Of a DNA stretch of 64,000 bases, positions 33,807 through 45,839 are shown one piece after another. The notes under the pieces are model-generated. The model was given only the letters and a program-made list of their open reading frames with translations. It searched no databases and was not told the DNA's origin. Origin of the DNA: Ypsolopha sequella (Eukaryota > Arthropoda > Insecta > Lepidoptera > Ypsolophidae); assembly GCA_934047225.1 (NCBI GenBank), contig OW203989.1, positions 14,793,977 to 14,857,976 on the forward strand, read 5' to 3'. Position numbers and translations under genes: made by a program. Position 1 is the first letter of the stretch. Every line of letters starts with the position of its first letter.

Positions 33807-34288
33807 GGGTAGTTTCTCCGGATTTGTAACAAAGTATTATTCTCAATAGATCCATAAAATAACTAGTGGATCTACTGAGAATTCTTTTTCTCATTAGATT
33901 CTGTCTTCAAATAGTGGATCTAGTAAGATGTTTTTTCTCATTAGATCCAAAATGCAACCTTTAGCTAAGACAACTTTTATCAATAGTTAGCTCTATGCAT
34001 AACATTTTTTTAATTAAAATAGCTATAAAACAATTGGTTTTTTAACAGTCGTGATAGCAGCCAAAAATTCATAAAATAATCAAATATCACGCATAATGGA
34101 AAATCCAATTATTTAAAAGCTGCCATTGAATTAAATTAAAAATATGTTTACGTAATGCATAAAGCAAACTATTGTTAAAAGTTGTCTTAGCTAAGAGTTG
34201 TATTTTTTTATAATCATTTCTTAATATTTCATACAATAATAACAAATGCATATTTTATTAATTAAATACAAATCCGGAGAATCGACCC
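33807..34288. mobile_element. TTAA-type MITE
   Basis: Left flank TTAA (33803-33806), right flank TCAA (34289-34292). The ends are inverted: GGGTAGTTTCTCCGGATTTG on the left, and CAAATCCGGAGAATCGACCC on the right. The interior repeats TCATTAGATC and GTGGATCTA motifs twice and shares AAGTTGTCTTAGCTAAGAG and ATATCACGC pieces with 25145-25453. No ORF. About 480 bp; a piggyBac-like TTAA preference is inferred. Confidence 0.65.
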
Positions 34289-34292
34289 TCAA

Positions 34293-36389
34293 ACGCTCGA
34301 TACAACATGTTTATCCCTCTCGAGGTAGACCAACAGAGTGAGAGAGAGCACTGTAATCTCACGCTATCGAGCTCGATTTGGTTTGCTATGCTAGACTAGC
34401 TGGTAAGTATTATCCTTACGGCGATTAGAGGTCGACAGCTCTTAGTCCATTGGGACTTGCGACCTATTTTATAACCTAATATAATAAAAACCTTTTAGCA
34501 GCGAATGAAAAAACCATAGAAGACTCATTTTGAACAAAATTTGAAAATGGCCCTAGAGACTGAAAAGGGCTCAAGACCTTAGTTAGTTACTATCATGATT
34601 AGTTCATACTGTGATCGTGCGACCCTAGGTGAACCGTGATTGGCCAACTCAAAAACTCAAACTCAAAAGTGAATGCTGTAATTTTTCAGCTTTTATCAGG
34701 CCTCTTTGTTTTTTGTGTTTTTCTTTCGCTGCCTTTAACATCAAAGTTTGAAACGATTGACACTCTAAATAAGCGATTGACAAACAAATCTACATGTTTA
34801 TATTATAGCCCTGTCGTTGCTTGGATATAAATGTGTATATATAGTACAATGTAAGTACCTACATTATTCTTCTACTGTATCAAAGGAGGTGGCAGGTCAA
34901 AACAAGGTCGATAGCTCACATCCGTCTTAGTCACGACCCAGGTAGTGCCATCAATAAGGCCATCAGACACCAGACCCAACGCCGTATGGGGATTTCACGA
35001 CCCTTTACCCTAAATAGGATTCTGCTAACGTTAGGTATAAGGTCTTAATTGACTTGACAAACAGGCGTCGTTCTCGTTTCAGGTAAATCCTTAGGAATTA
35101 ATGCAGAATGCGAGGGTTAAGGGATTAGCTAAAGCTTTCCGCCATGTTTGTTACGAAATAAATACTAGCCGATAATTTTGAAGTTATAAAACGTAGCATC
35201 CTTGGTGTTTTAAATAACTTTTGAATATGGTTTTTGTTTGACAATAATATTTATTTTTAACACAATCTTCTTTATTTAAAAAAAATCTAATCTTAACCAA
35301 AATACCTGCTGAAAACGAAACTAAATGAAAAATATCTAAATTGCACCCGTATTTTAAGTTAATAACTCCACTGTAAAAGAAAATAAGTCGAAACCTTTTT
35401 CGAATCAAACAAACAACAAAATATTAGCTGTGTTTCCGGGCCGTAACAATATTATCTCTCTGAAAACGCCCGATGGAAACAGCAATCAAAATAAACAAAG
35501 AAAAATTCGTTCAGAAGTGCTAGATATTTCTATGGATGTTGCAATTTGCAATGTTGACTTTGCAAATGAACCAACTAGGCGAAACTGTCAACACGTTTGT
35601 CTTGTTTGTTTCTCATTACCTTGGATAATATATGATACAATTAATAAAAGTTTAGTAAATATATATTAATCCATGAAATCCTACATACTTTTATATTTCT
35701 TTTTAAGTGAGAGCAATGCATTTGCAGCAGGAGGATCATTGCAATAAATTAATTTAATAACAATTTAATGACAATGGAAATCAAGAGCAAAAATAATCGC
35801 CATTTATTTATTACCTGTAGCTTGAAAAACTTTGTACCAGGCAAAAATTCGAAAAAAAAACGCATAGAATCCAACAAAATTTCACAAACGTTATTATAGA
35901 TTATTAATTCCGTTCAGTGCCATATGCATTACCTTTATTTACTCGCACTTTATGTAACTGAACGCTGTATGAAGAGCTGTGCACACAATCGTGCGTTGCA
36001 ACGAATCCTCAACTGAGCAAACAGTTTCCGCTGATTGTACAATCAAAGCCTTGCAAAACGATACGTTTTCGTACGATTTAGTCCATAAAGCAGGCGCAAT
36101 AAGAACTCACTGGGTATAAACATGACGTGGAGCGCTGTGTTTCATCTGTACGGTTTGACTATCATCAAAGCTTTTGTAATCAAGCACAACGAAGAGACTA
36201 CTGCATAAATGTACGCTTTTTTTAATTAGTACTGAATTGGCTGTTATTAGTATAAAAAGTGTAAAAACGCAATTCTTTAATGTCTGGCATAACAATATTA
36301 CAATAATTAGATCTCGATGATTAAAAATTTCATTTGTAGGTCCCAAATTTACATACATTTTCTACTTGATGTCGAAAACACTATCGATG
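34293..36389. other. Unassigned DNA
   Basis: 34300-34400 and 34880-35130 are GC-richer patches without recognised coding motifs. A 79-codon plus frame at 35430-35669 (FPGRNNIISLKTPDGNSNQN) is unrecognised. The remainder is AT-rich. Confidence 0.35.
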
Positions 36390-37470
36390 TAAGCATATCT
36401 ACTACGCCGTAACTGTTGCATATGTTGCAACGTGCTACGCTATATTTATGTCATAACTGCATAATAATGCTGCAGCATGCTACGCCGTAGCTATGCCACA
36501 GCTGCGTATGCTGCAGCGTGCTACACCATAGCTATGCCGTAACTGCGTATTCTAAATCGTGCTACGCTATATCTATGCCGTAACTGCATTAATTGCAGCG
36601 TGCTACGCTGTTGCTTTGTCGCAACTGCGTATATGCTGCAGTGTGCTACACCGTAGATGTTCCGTAACTGTGTATGCAGCAGCGTGATACGCTGTATTTA
36701 TGTCATAAATACATATACTGCAGCGTGCTACGTCGTAGCTATGCCATAACTCGTATGCTACAGCTTGCTATGCTGTAACTGCGTATGCTGTAACAAGCTA
36801 CGCTGTATCTATGCCGTAACTGCATATGATGCAGCGTGCTACGCCGTTGCTTTGCCGTAACTGCGTATGCTGGATCATGCTATGACGTATCTATTCCGTA
36901 ACCGTGTATGCTGCAGCGTGCTACGCTGTATCTTTGTTATAATTGCATAATATTAAGCTGCAGCGTGCTACACCGTAGCTATGCCGTAACTGCGTATGCT
37001 GAAGCGTGCTATGATGTATCTATGCCGTAATTGCATATGTTGCAGCGTGCTACGATGTTGATTTGTCGTAACTGCGTATGCTGCAGCATGCTACGCTGTA
37101 TTTATGTCATGACTACATACTGCAGCGTGCTACGTCGTAGCTATGCCATAACGTGTATGCTGCAGCTTGCTATGCTGTAACTGCGTATGTTGTAGTGTGC
37201 TACGCTGTATCTATGCCGTAGCTGCATATGATGCAGCGTGCTACGCCATTGCTTTGCCGTAACTGCGTTTGCTGGATCATGCTACGATGTAGCTATTTCG
37301 TAACTGCGTATGCTGTAGTGTGCTACGCTGTATCTATGCCGTAGCTGCATATGATGCAGCGTGCTACGCCGTTGCTTTGCCGTAACTGCGTATGCTGGAT
37401 CATGCTACGACATAGCTATTCCATAACCGTATATGCTGCAGCGTGCTACGGAGTATGTATGCCGTAACCA
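36390..37470. repeat. Minisatellite of about 41-bp units (about 26 copies)
   Basis: The unit is approximately GTAACTGCGTATGCTGCAGC followed by GTGCTACGCTGTATCTATGCC. Subtypes alternate: GATGCAGC with CCGTTGCTTTGCC, and CTGGATCATGC with GACGTAGCTATTCC. Neighbouring triplets of subtypes repeat together around 37200 and 37325, suggesting a higher-order unit of about 125 bp. The unit length is not a multiple of three in most copies and stops occur, so it is not coding. Many units contain the near palindrome GCTACGCCGTAGC. Confidence 0.9.
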
Positions 37471-37990
37471 TTGAAACTACGTTTTTTTTATTTATCAAGT
37501 AATAAAGTTACTTGATGGAAAGCCCTACTTATTTATTACCCGAACCCAAAAGCACATCAGACACCACATCAATGTAAGTGCGTAAATAAATAATTCCCAA
37601 AGAAATGAACATAATAAATGTACGTGTGAAAAATGATTATGAAGCGAGATAAAATATGCATCAGACAATGCGGATGCTCGTCACGTCTTGCTCACACATG
37701 CTTCCTTGATTCCGATGTTTGAATATCTTACGGTTGCGAACAACTTTTTATGTGCATTGTTGTATAGTTAAATAGTCAAATTCTGACTTATTTATTCAAA
37801 TGTGTTTGATCCGATAGAAGATAAGTTACGACAGGAAAGCTGTTTCTTGCGTCTGTATAAACTGCTCTGATAAGATGATATGCCAAAAAGCCTTGATGGC
37901 TCCGGATTATTTTAATAAGTTAATAGACTTGACTTAAAATTGTTACAAAAGTAACTAACGCTGAGAGGCTATGCGAATTTTATTTTTGTC
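37471..37990. other. Unassigned DNA
   Basis: Right flank of the minisatellite; no recognised feature. Confidence 0.35.
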
Positions 37991-37994
37991 ACTG

Positions 37995-38535
37995 TCACTC
38001 CAAGCGAAAAATCGCGCAGTGCGAGAGGGGCGGATTCAGGGCAAAAGGGAAAAAGTTGGTTTTATATTTTTATTAAAAAAACTAAAACAGCTAGCAAAAT
38101 TTCAAATATCAAATCTCAAGATATTGTTGAAACACACCCGGTGGCGTGCAAACAACTTTGTTCCAGAAAAGCAATCAGAAGGTCAAGTTTGACAATAAAA
38201 AAATATGAAAAATGTAAATTAACACTTAGAAAAAAAAAGTTTGTATGAAAATGTTCACTCTAGGGTAGGCAGTGCCTACAATGGCGTCATACAAACTTTT
38301 TTTTTTTCAAGATGTTATTTTAATTTTTTCATATTTTTTTAATTGTCAAGGTTGACCTTCTGGTTGCTTTTCCAGAATAAAATTCTATGCACGTCACTGA
38401 ACATACCTAATAAAATATGTTTGAGTTCTGTTTATAGTTCTTATTCGTCAAACGAGGAGAAAATTTGTTTTTGATTAACCTCATTTCAAAAATTATTTCT
38501 ATTGAGGAAAATTTATCCAAACATGTTTTCCGATT
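37995..38535 (+). repeat. Dispersed repeat, interrupted copy
   Basis: The left part (GAGAGGGGCGGATTC, then AAGATATTGTTGAAACAC) and right part (TAATAAAATATG, then CCTCATTTCAAAAATTATTT and CTATTGAGG) match the uninterrupted copy at 48096-48310. The DNA between them is the foldback MITE at 38132-38403. The repeat's own identity is unknown. Confidence 0.65.
38132..38403. mobile_element. Foldback MITE with GGTGGCGTGCA ends
   Basis: Ends GGTGGCGTGCA (left) and TGCACGTCACTG (right). Internal arms of about 90 bp are inverted (CCAGAAAAGCAATCAGAAGG against CCTTCTGGTTGCTTTTCCAG, then GTCAAG and ATACAAACTTTTTT). It is absent from the homologous site near 48200. CAGTGGCGT-type ends are common among lepidopteran MITEs. 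Confidence 0.7.
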
Positions 38536-39329
38536 TTAAAACCCTAGATTATATAGTCAAAATGCATATACCAGAAATGTATTAAAATTTTCCGTGTATT
38601 TCATGAAATACACAGAAAAGAAACACCCGTATTAAACTAAGTTGGTCAAGTAATATTCCACATAGTAGAATGAGAAATTAATAGTTTTCGGGTTTATTCC
38701 TTTGCTTGTGCCAGAAGACCTACTTGTAGACGGAATTTCAAGTTTCTAACGAAAATTAAACTCCAAAAGTCTAATTATATCAAACAACTATTTGTAAATT
38801 TATATTAACAATTTGCGTAGTAACTAAAACTGAAAAAATTATGATTCGATAATTTGGGCAAAGAGAATGAATGAAAGAAGAATGCTTAAACAAAATATAG
38901 TGTGCAACTCAGACCAAATAAAAATTCCAGACGGAATTTTGTAAACATGTGTGCGCTTAGTGAGTGTTGCCACGCAGTAAAAACTGAGTCAGATTGCGCA
39001 TGTGTGAGTTTGAATACGTGTACGAACACTAACTGTATCACTTTTGGTCTGCTTCATACATAGAGTAAACATTAAATTACGTCTTGATTTTCTATTAGGT
39101 CTGAGGTATGCCAGTAGGAGGTAAAGTTCGACGTATCGCGACCAAATTGGCGTTACAATGACTGAAAAAGGGCAAAGTCAAAAGCACCCGGAATAGAAGA
39201 ATGACTAAATTGACGGATGTGGAAGAGGCGAAAGAAGTGTATCAGGATCATGGCAAATGAAAATCTGTGATCTTTGCACACCCCTTTGGAAGACAGGCTT
39301 GAGTATAAAATAATTATGTGTATGTGTCG
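38536..39329. other. Unassigned DNA
   Basis: No recognised feature. Confidence 0.35.
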
Positions 39330-39745
39330 CAGGCAAATAGTAAAATTCGGCATTTTACAAATGGTTTCATCCGTTTATAAACGCTCGCTATTTTGCTATT
39401 TGCCGAATCTTCTTTATGTTGTAGAATTCAGCATTTTATAATTTGCATCGGCATATAGTAATTCTGCTATAATTTATAATTGAGGGTTGCTTCGCTCCGT
39501 TTCGCTCAGCTCCTATATGTACTAACTATGTACTAACATGTAAACCTAACACGCTCCTCCTTGCTCCGCTTGTTGTCACCCCTATTTTTCACTTTTTAGT
39601 GATAGACTTTTGATTTCGGCTTTTCAGAAAATGACGAAGTCATTTTACAAACAGCGGGCATTTTACAATTTGCCAAAAGGAACTGATGTTACGTTTAGAA
39701 ACTGACGACGCAGTTTGAAAGATGCCAAGTTTTATTATTTGCCTG
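39330..39745 (-). mobile_element. Foldback MITE, copy 2
   Basis: Same family as 11108-11545 and 60179-60554, but the GC-rich core is in the opposite orientation (CGCTCCTCCTTGCTCCGC). Ends CAGGCAAATAG and TTATTTGCCTG. The arms contain AAATTCGGCATTTTACAAA and GAAACTGACGACGC. It includes CTTTTTAGTGATAGACTTTT next to the core. Confidence 0.75.
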
Positions 39746-40470
39746 TCTTTTACTATTATGTTACTTCCAAAAGTAACGAAGCGAAGGCAAATAAAGCAAA
39801 AGTTGGAACATTGTCTTTCCAATATCACCAAATGATATGAAAAACGCGAAGATAGTACAAATAAAAGAAATATGACGATCTTTTACTAAAGAAACACGAG
39901 CAAAATCTTCGTATCTTATATCACGGAAATACGAGATATGAATAAAACAGTGTCTGGTATTCATATACAAACATCTGTGACCTGATTGAACGAATAACTT
40001 ACAGGCAAATATGTGGACAAATTTACTTTTGTGCGCCATCTAATAGCAGGGATGTACCTGACATAAATCCAGGACATCTATTATAAGTATTTTGTGCAAC
40101 TGTGACATAATCTTCGTTCGTTTCGTAATGGACTGCACGGGTGTTGCAATGTCTAATTATGTCCAGTTGCACACAATACTTTATTTATGACCATCAAAAA
40201 TATCGTCATCGCGTGGTATTACTTGTAATATTTTAATAAATATTTTCGCAAAATTTTTGAAACAGAACACCTGAGGCAATCAGAAGTGAGAAGAGAAAAG
40301 AGGGCGTGGCTTAGAAATTAAGACAGACCGATATCGCTTGTGATTGGTTCTCTAGCGGTGTTATAATAAATTTGGCCAATCACAGAGCAGAACTGTGGTG
40401 CTAAAGTGTTACATTGTAGGTACTTATAAAATCGCTTTTGATGTTGTAGTTGCCTTATTGCAATATGGGA
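39746..40470. other. Unassigned DNA
   Basis: 40290-40400 includes GGGCGTGGCTTAG and GTGATTGGTTC/GGCCAATCACAG, a small inverted motif pair. No gene seen. Confidence 0.35.
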
Positions 40471-40474
40471 GAAT

Positions 40475-40870
40475 TAATAAAAGTTTATGCCACGAGTGAG
40501 GTAAGGAGGCAACAAATTACGAGGACGATGTGAAACACGAGCGTAGCGAGTGTTTCAAACGTTTCGAGTAAGTAATTGTCCTTACCCACGTGTAAGGACA
40601 ATTTAACTACGTTTTTCAATGCGTAGTGTGATTAAATAAAGGATACATATACTCGAAATATTATTTTCCAATTTGTAAATAAACCAAAACTACAAGTTCT
40701 TCCCTGTAAAATTCAATTTGAATTTAAAGTGTTGTGAACTTGAAATTTTGACTGGGTCAAAAGGACTAACTATCCAGAGCCGTTCAACAGAGAAAAAATT
40801 TATAATTTTTGGTACACAAGGAAAGGTTGCAGGTTCTAACTTTCTGTAAATAAATAAAAATAAAACACTA
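40475..40870 (+). repeat. Dispersed repeat with CACGAGCGTAGCGAGTG core, plus copy
   Basis: Shares, in inverted order, several blocks with 62505-62800: GAAACACGAGCGTAGCGAG, TTTTTCAATGCGTAGTGTG, CCAGAGCCGTTCAACAG and GGTACACAAGGAAAGGTTGC. There is no ORF longer than noise. Class unknown. Confidence 0.65.
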
Positions 40871-42305
40871 GTGCGGTAAAATTGAAACTGTTTTTTTTTG
40901 TACGAGTGGATCTAATGTTGTAGCGTAACCACACACCCGGTACGGATGCTCATGATGTTGGGGCCAAAAAATCGTTTTTTTATTTTTTATCGAATTGTCT
41001 AAAGGGTAGTTTTCCAAAGTGCAATGAGAAAATTCTCTTACTAAGAAAGAAATGATTTTAAGGTTGCATCTTCTAGGGGTGAAAATAACAATAAAGGTAA
41101 GACCTAAATGGACTTTTCCAATTTAATTTGTGACAGTTGAGATAATGGCACCGCCCTACTTCGACGGGTCTCCTTGTTGAAATCGAAAGAAAATATCTGA
41201 GATGGCAGACTGGAACCGTTGTGTTGGTAACAAAAGGGTTGCTTTGCCCTTCTTATGGACTATTGGCGTACAGTCTGTAACTCTATGTATCCAGTAAGAT
41301 GTTGTGTGACCAATTCGTAATTTGATATAGTTTTATTTTCTACACAACTACGAGTTGGTCACACCTTGTTACTTGATACATAGAATTAAATTGATAGCAA
41401 ATACCTAATATAAATACACAAGTTTAACATTGTACATACAAATACATATAATACGATAAATATATACACTAATATATACTAATATATACAACTATGAACG
41501 CTTCAAACGTGCTTTTTATTTTCGCAATGCCATATGAAAATAACCTCAAAATAAAAACGATTTATCATAAAAAGTTATTAAAAGATGGTGTCCGTTTTAA
41601 ATGGATAGTCAAACCGTGTTATTTTGAATTTGTTCTTTATCATTGACCACAACATATTTGTGTACTCTCTTAAGGCATTTTGCTTATGGGGAACTGACCG
41701 TCTCCTTTATTCCTAAAGTAGAGCCACTGAGTGATGGCACTTATGACAGCTGCATTTAGTGGTGAGGTACATTTCAAATTTCGGTTAAAAATAAAAATCA
41801 AATGGCTAGTGGTAGTAGTAACTACTGTGAAAGTTGTGCTGGGAATGTGTGTGTGCAAAAATTAAGAAATGGTATGTTTTAAAACTGTGTTTTGCTGAAA
41901 AAAATGAAGTACCTAATTCGAGAAAGGCCGCTTCGTACCGGAAATTGAATTAGTTCAAATAAAAGGTAAAGCAACTAGAAAATGCAATCCAAAACAATAT
42001 GAAACATTTAACTGGCTGACGGGTTGTAAACATACTAATCGATGGTTTTGTTTCTTCTGCTTGTTATTTTCAAATAACCAAACTGTTTGGAACGATGCCG
42101 GTTACAGATGTGCATAAAAATATATTTACTTGCGTCTATTTTTGGAAATCCTCGAAAAACTACAAAAAAAAAATTGATGTCCCTCAACTTATCTCTAAAA
42201 GTGGTTAACCAAAAAATAAAAAATAAATCATAGTAATATGTGCTCACGTAAAGATTACAGGAATAATATAGTGGTTTAGATATTCACGAAAACAAAATTA
42301 AATTT
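40871..42305. other. Unassigned DNA with one inverted 20-mer
   Basis: 41719-41738 is the exact reverse complement of 42823-42842. No gene seen; short AT-rich tandem pieces (ATATACTAATATATAC) are near 41460. Confidence 0.35.
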
Positions 42306-42309
42306 TTCA

Positions 42310-42365
42310 TCCACGATACGGAACCTTAGGTACGCGAGTCTGACTCGCACTTGACCGGTTTATAT
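42310..42365 (+). repeat. Fragment of the AGGGTTCCG repeat family
   Basis: ACGGAACCTTAGGTACGCG followed by GACTCGCACTTGACCGG matches the right end of the family copies at 57590, 58370 and 59605. Confidence 0.65.
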
Positions 42366-42384
42366 GTCTACCCTGTGTAAAAAC

Positions 42385-42510
42385 TCTGTGCACGCCACTG
42401 CATTCAACATTCAACATAATGATACAAAAGGAAAATGTGCCAAAACCAGTGGCGTAGCTATCGGAGGGCTATGCGGTGTAGTGCCCCGGGGCCCCCAAGA
42501 GATGTTTAAA
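42385..42510. repeat. CAGTGGCGT-type repeat ends
   Basis: Contains TGTGCACGCCACTGCA and then ACCAGTGGCGTAGCTATCGG with GTGCCCCGGGGCCCCC. Both are widespread lepidopteran MITE/repeat termini, here fragmentary and back to back. Confidence 0.5.
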
Positions 42511-43595
42511 TATCTGAATCGAAAAAAGTATTTTAGTATCATTTATTTTCGTTTAGTTTAACTTCGTCATTGTTTTGTTTTTAATTAAACATTATTGCGT
42601 AACTTAGCGACCTCAAACACGAACTATAAAAAATGAGAAACTTTTTAAAAAAAAAATCTTTGTTTCTATACGAATTCTATTGCACAATAAAGCAACATTC
42701 AAATCTAAAAATAATAACCGAAACAAATAGTACATCACTATCAACAATGAAGTATTACTTTTTTAATTCACACTTGCTTATAAATAATTACGATACTTTG
42801 TAGGCATTTAAACGTCATCAGCGCCATCACTCAGTGGCTCTACAGTAACTGTAGAGTAGTTATAATGATAAACTTAACTTGACACTTACCATAGACTAAA
42901 TGACACTTACGAATAGAATAGAATATAATTTTAGTTTTTATATTATACGATCTATTACTCTGTATGTATCTAAAAGGTCTAATTAAGTTGGGGATTAATT
43001 TCTTCCTGAATAATTAAATATACGTAGTTTTCAGACTAAAACCAAAGTATTATAAGTCATAGATAAAACAGTATGGTATGCATATTTAATATTGATTAAC
43101 GAACAAAAGCATGAAACCACCCAAAGTATGAGTTTCACTTAACTACTTTGGCCACCCAAAGTAGTCAAGTGAAACTAATCATGTTATCGTAATTGCAACT
43201 ACATTTTGCATGTAATCAGTATTCATGATTGCTAACTACTAAATGTAACCGTAATTATCAATCAGTAGATAAATTACATTTTGCCCAACACAAATTGCTG
43301 CAACAAATTTCGCATTAAAACGTTTTACTTACCAAAATGGATTAAGCTTTTAAAACTAAATAATGAATTTTTTTTTTATGCACTTTCTAATAATGAACAG
43401 CGCCACCTGTTGACTCTTTTATGTACTAACAATTTATACGCTACATAATTCAAACCAAAGTTTTCTTGTTTTTTCTCTTAAACAATTGTTCGAGACGTCT
43501 ATTTATAGGCCTTCATTGCGGAATTATTATTTGCTATGTAACTTTTAACATTAGAAAAGTAAATTCTGAAAATCTTTAAATGATGATTACTTTTT
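42511..43595. other. Unassigned DNA
   Basis: A pair of AGTTTCACTT / AAGTGAAAC inverted motifs with ACCCAAAGTA is near 43115-43175. No gene. Confidence 0.35.
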
Positions 43596-43599
43596 TTTT

Positions 43600-43740
43600 C
43601 AAAACCCGATTTTCATGAAACAATAACTATATTCATATCAAAATTAAATTCTGTCCACCTGTGAAAATTACACGATAGTCTGTTTAGTAGTTTCGGGGAT
43701 TTGCGCGAACAAACAAACAGACAGACAGAAAATAATATAA
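43600..43740 (+). repeat. RTE/SINE-type tail
   Basis: GTTTAGTAGTTTCGGGGATT followed by GCGAACAAACAAACAGACAG is the familiar lepidopteran RTE/SINE 3' segment. Confidence 0.55.
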
Positions 43741-44450
43741 AAAAATCGCCGTATTGTGTTCCTTTTTTAACCTTTTTTAGTAATTTATTAATTGATAAGC
43801 ATTACGCTTTCTAAAAGTTTATTTTATAATTAATATTAATTTTAATATACGTTTAAAACTTTTATAGGTTATTTTCTCACCAATACCTTGTTTTATGCAA
43901 AAATAAAATATTTATATATTTATTTTCTTTTTTGTAAAGAAAGAACTCATTCAAAGGTACTCTATAGAACATGTTTCTAAAACCTTTTATATGCAGCGGG
44001 GTAAACATATCCTTATCCTCTTGAAATGGAACAGGAAAATAATAACAAAAAAGACTTTCCTGCAAGCTTCATGTTTATTTCTACAATCTTGAAGGTAAAT
44101 ACATGGAACATGCAAGAAATTTAGGTTTTTACAAAAGGTATTGAAAGATCGAATCGGGCATTTCTTGATTTTTTAAATGTTTAATCGCAACACGGCGTGC
44201 AGATTTCATTGTTGCTTTTCTTTCTTCTTCTCTTGGCGCTGGTTAAACATCATAGAAATGATTTGCAGTATGTGGCCATTTGCTGTAGCCTTCCAGAGGT
44301 CGTCCCATGTGCAGGACTTCTTTCTTTTAGCTTTCAGCAAGCAAACAAATTGCAAATATTCGGCATATAAATTCAAGACACTTACTTATGAACGCTTACC
44401 GAATTTTAGGTTAAATATTGTATTTATGCTTATAACTATAACTTGCTATT
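43741..44450. other. Unassigned DNA
   Basis: A 93-codon plus frame at 44177-44458 has no recognised motif. It may be degenerate sequence of the LINE whose end follows. Confidence 0.3.
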
Positions 44451-44853
44451 GTGTATGAAGAATATAATAATTTCAACTGTCTTCAAAAGAGAACGCGGCC
44501 GCAACATTTTCGTAACCTTTCTTATCTACCTCCTTACAAAAGCAACAATATTTATGGAAAGCGCACTTGGAACTACATGCTACCTGAAATGTTAAATAGT
44601 ATACCAGGTAAAATGTTGCAAGACATAGATGTCAAACCTAACAAAGTAAGAGAAATCATGAAGAGACGTCTATTGTCTTGAACTAATTAATTATTTTAGT
44701 TAAATGTTTTTATTATTTACTTGTATTTTTTGTTATGTGCTTTTACCACTAAGAAGTGGCTCAGAAATCACATTAAAACCTCCTAAGGGTTTCCGTGATT
44801 TTATATGTATAAAACATGTTAATGAAATTAATAAAAAATAAAAAAAAAAGCTC
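44451..44853 (+). pseudogene. LINE ORF2 C-terminal end and A-rich tail
   Basis: The frame to 44681 reads LSYLPPYKSNNIYGKRTWNY, then MLPEMLNSIPG, and ends in a basic MKRRLLS. This resembles the extreme C-terminus of Jockey/CR1-like ORF2 (P...T.YG.R...Y.LP...N). It is followed by about 140 bp of 3' UTR and an AATAAAAAATAAAAAAAAAA tail near 44832-44850. The 5'-truncated structure is typical of LINE insertions. The family call is tentative. Confidence 0.45.
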
Positions 44854-45350
44854 TATCACATCAACGCTTAAAACATCAACTTCAAAACTGAAAACACCTC
44901 CGACACTCATTCGGGTAAATGTATCGTGACGATGTGATTTTTGTTCCATAAAACGAATGCAGCACGGCACGGTACCTTTCTCATGCCGACAACTCTTTCT
45001 ATAAATCGCGACTCGCCGACACAGATGCAGCCGGCTGCACTGAACGTACAACAGCTTGTATTTGAAATAAAAAGTTTCAACAACTTCGCATTGTACGTAG
45101 TGGAACTGGCTTTACGCCATTAATTCTGCTGTTGGTTCGAATAAAGCAATGTGCTCTGCATTTGATTGTTCATTATTAAAAGTTTTGGCTTTCGTTTTTA
45201 TTTAAAGTGATTAATCAGATTCGATTCGAAGCACGTCTGAGATTTTTTGTTCTCGAATAATTTACCACGAGGTACTAACACATAGTTATGTTGATTTCAA
45301 AACCATTTCAAGCTTGACTAGTCTGAGTCAAAATTTATAACATGATTCGA

Positions 45351-45386
45351 CTAATGACGACTCCACAGAGGAGTCGAAATATATCG
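45351..45386 (+). ncRNA. Hammerhead-like hairpin, Penelope-type remnant
   Basis: Reads CTAATGA, an extra C, GACTCC-loop-GGAGTC, then GAAATATATCG. The layout is the same as 16012-16050, in the opposite orientation. The CTAATGA core departs from CUGANGA at one position, so cleavage is unlikely in this copy. Confidence 0.35.
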
Positions 45387-45839
45387 TATTTATTTGTTTT
45401 TGTTGCTATATATATATTAAATGTTAAAAGCAGTTCAAAATAAATAATAAAAAATATATTTATTTAAAATTTATAACAAGTATATTATGGATATTACTTG
45501 AATTGATTTCGCAATGAATAGAAGATTGCGAAAAAGTAATTTATCATAAATAAATTCGTAAAAATAATTGTTCAGTAATTTTAAATCTAAAGGAATTTGA
45601 AACGTTTTGAGCTAGTAGCCAGAAGCGATGACAAAAGGTGCCCCAGAGGATATTGGTTCACTATTGAAGCACGAATAGACAGAATCCCGGGACACACAAT
45701 ATCGAGTAATAGCTGAAAGTGACAAAGTGCTCTACCTATCTTTTACTCGTAGTTCTGGGTTTTCTACCTACTTTTGTAATAGAAAAAAGGATAAAACATG
45801 ACCTTTTACCACCTTGACCTTTTTTAGTTTACCTATTAT
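45387..45839. other. Unassigned AT-rich DNA
   Basis: No recognised feature. Confidence 0.3.

Noticed and set aside
36390..37470. CRISPR array
   Set aside because: Units are contiguous without unique spacers, the organism is a eukaryote, and no cas genes are present; it is a minisatellite.
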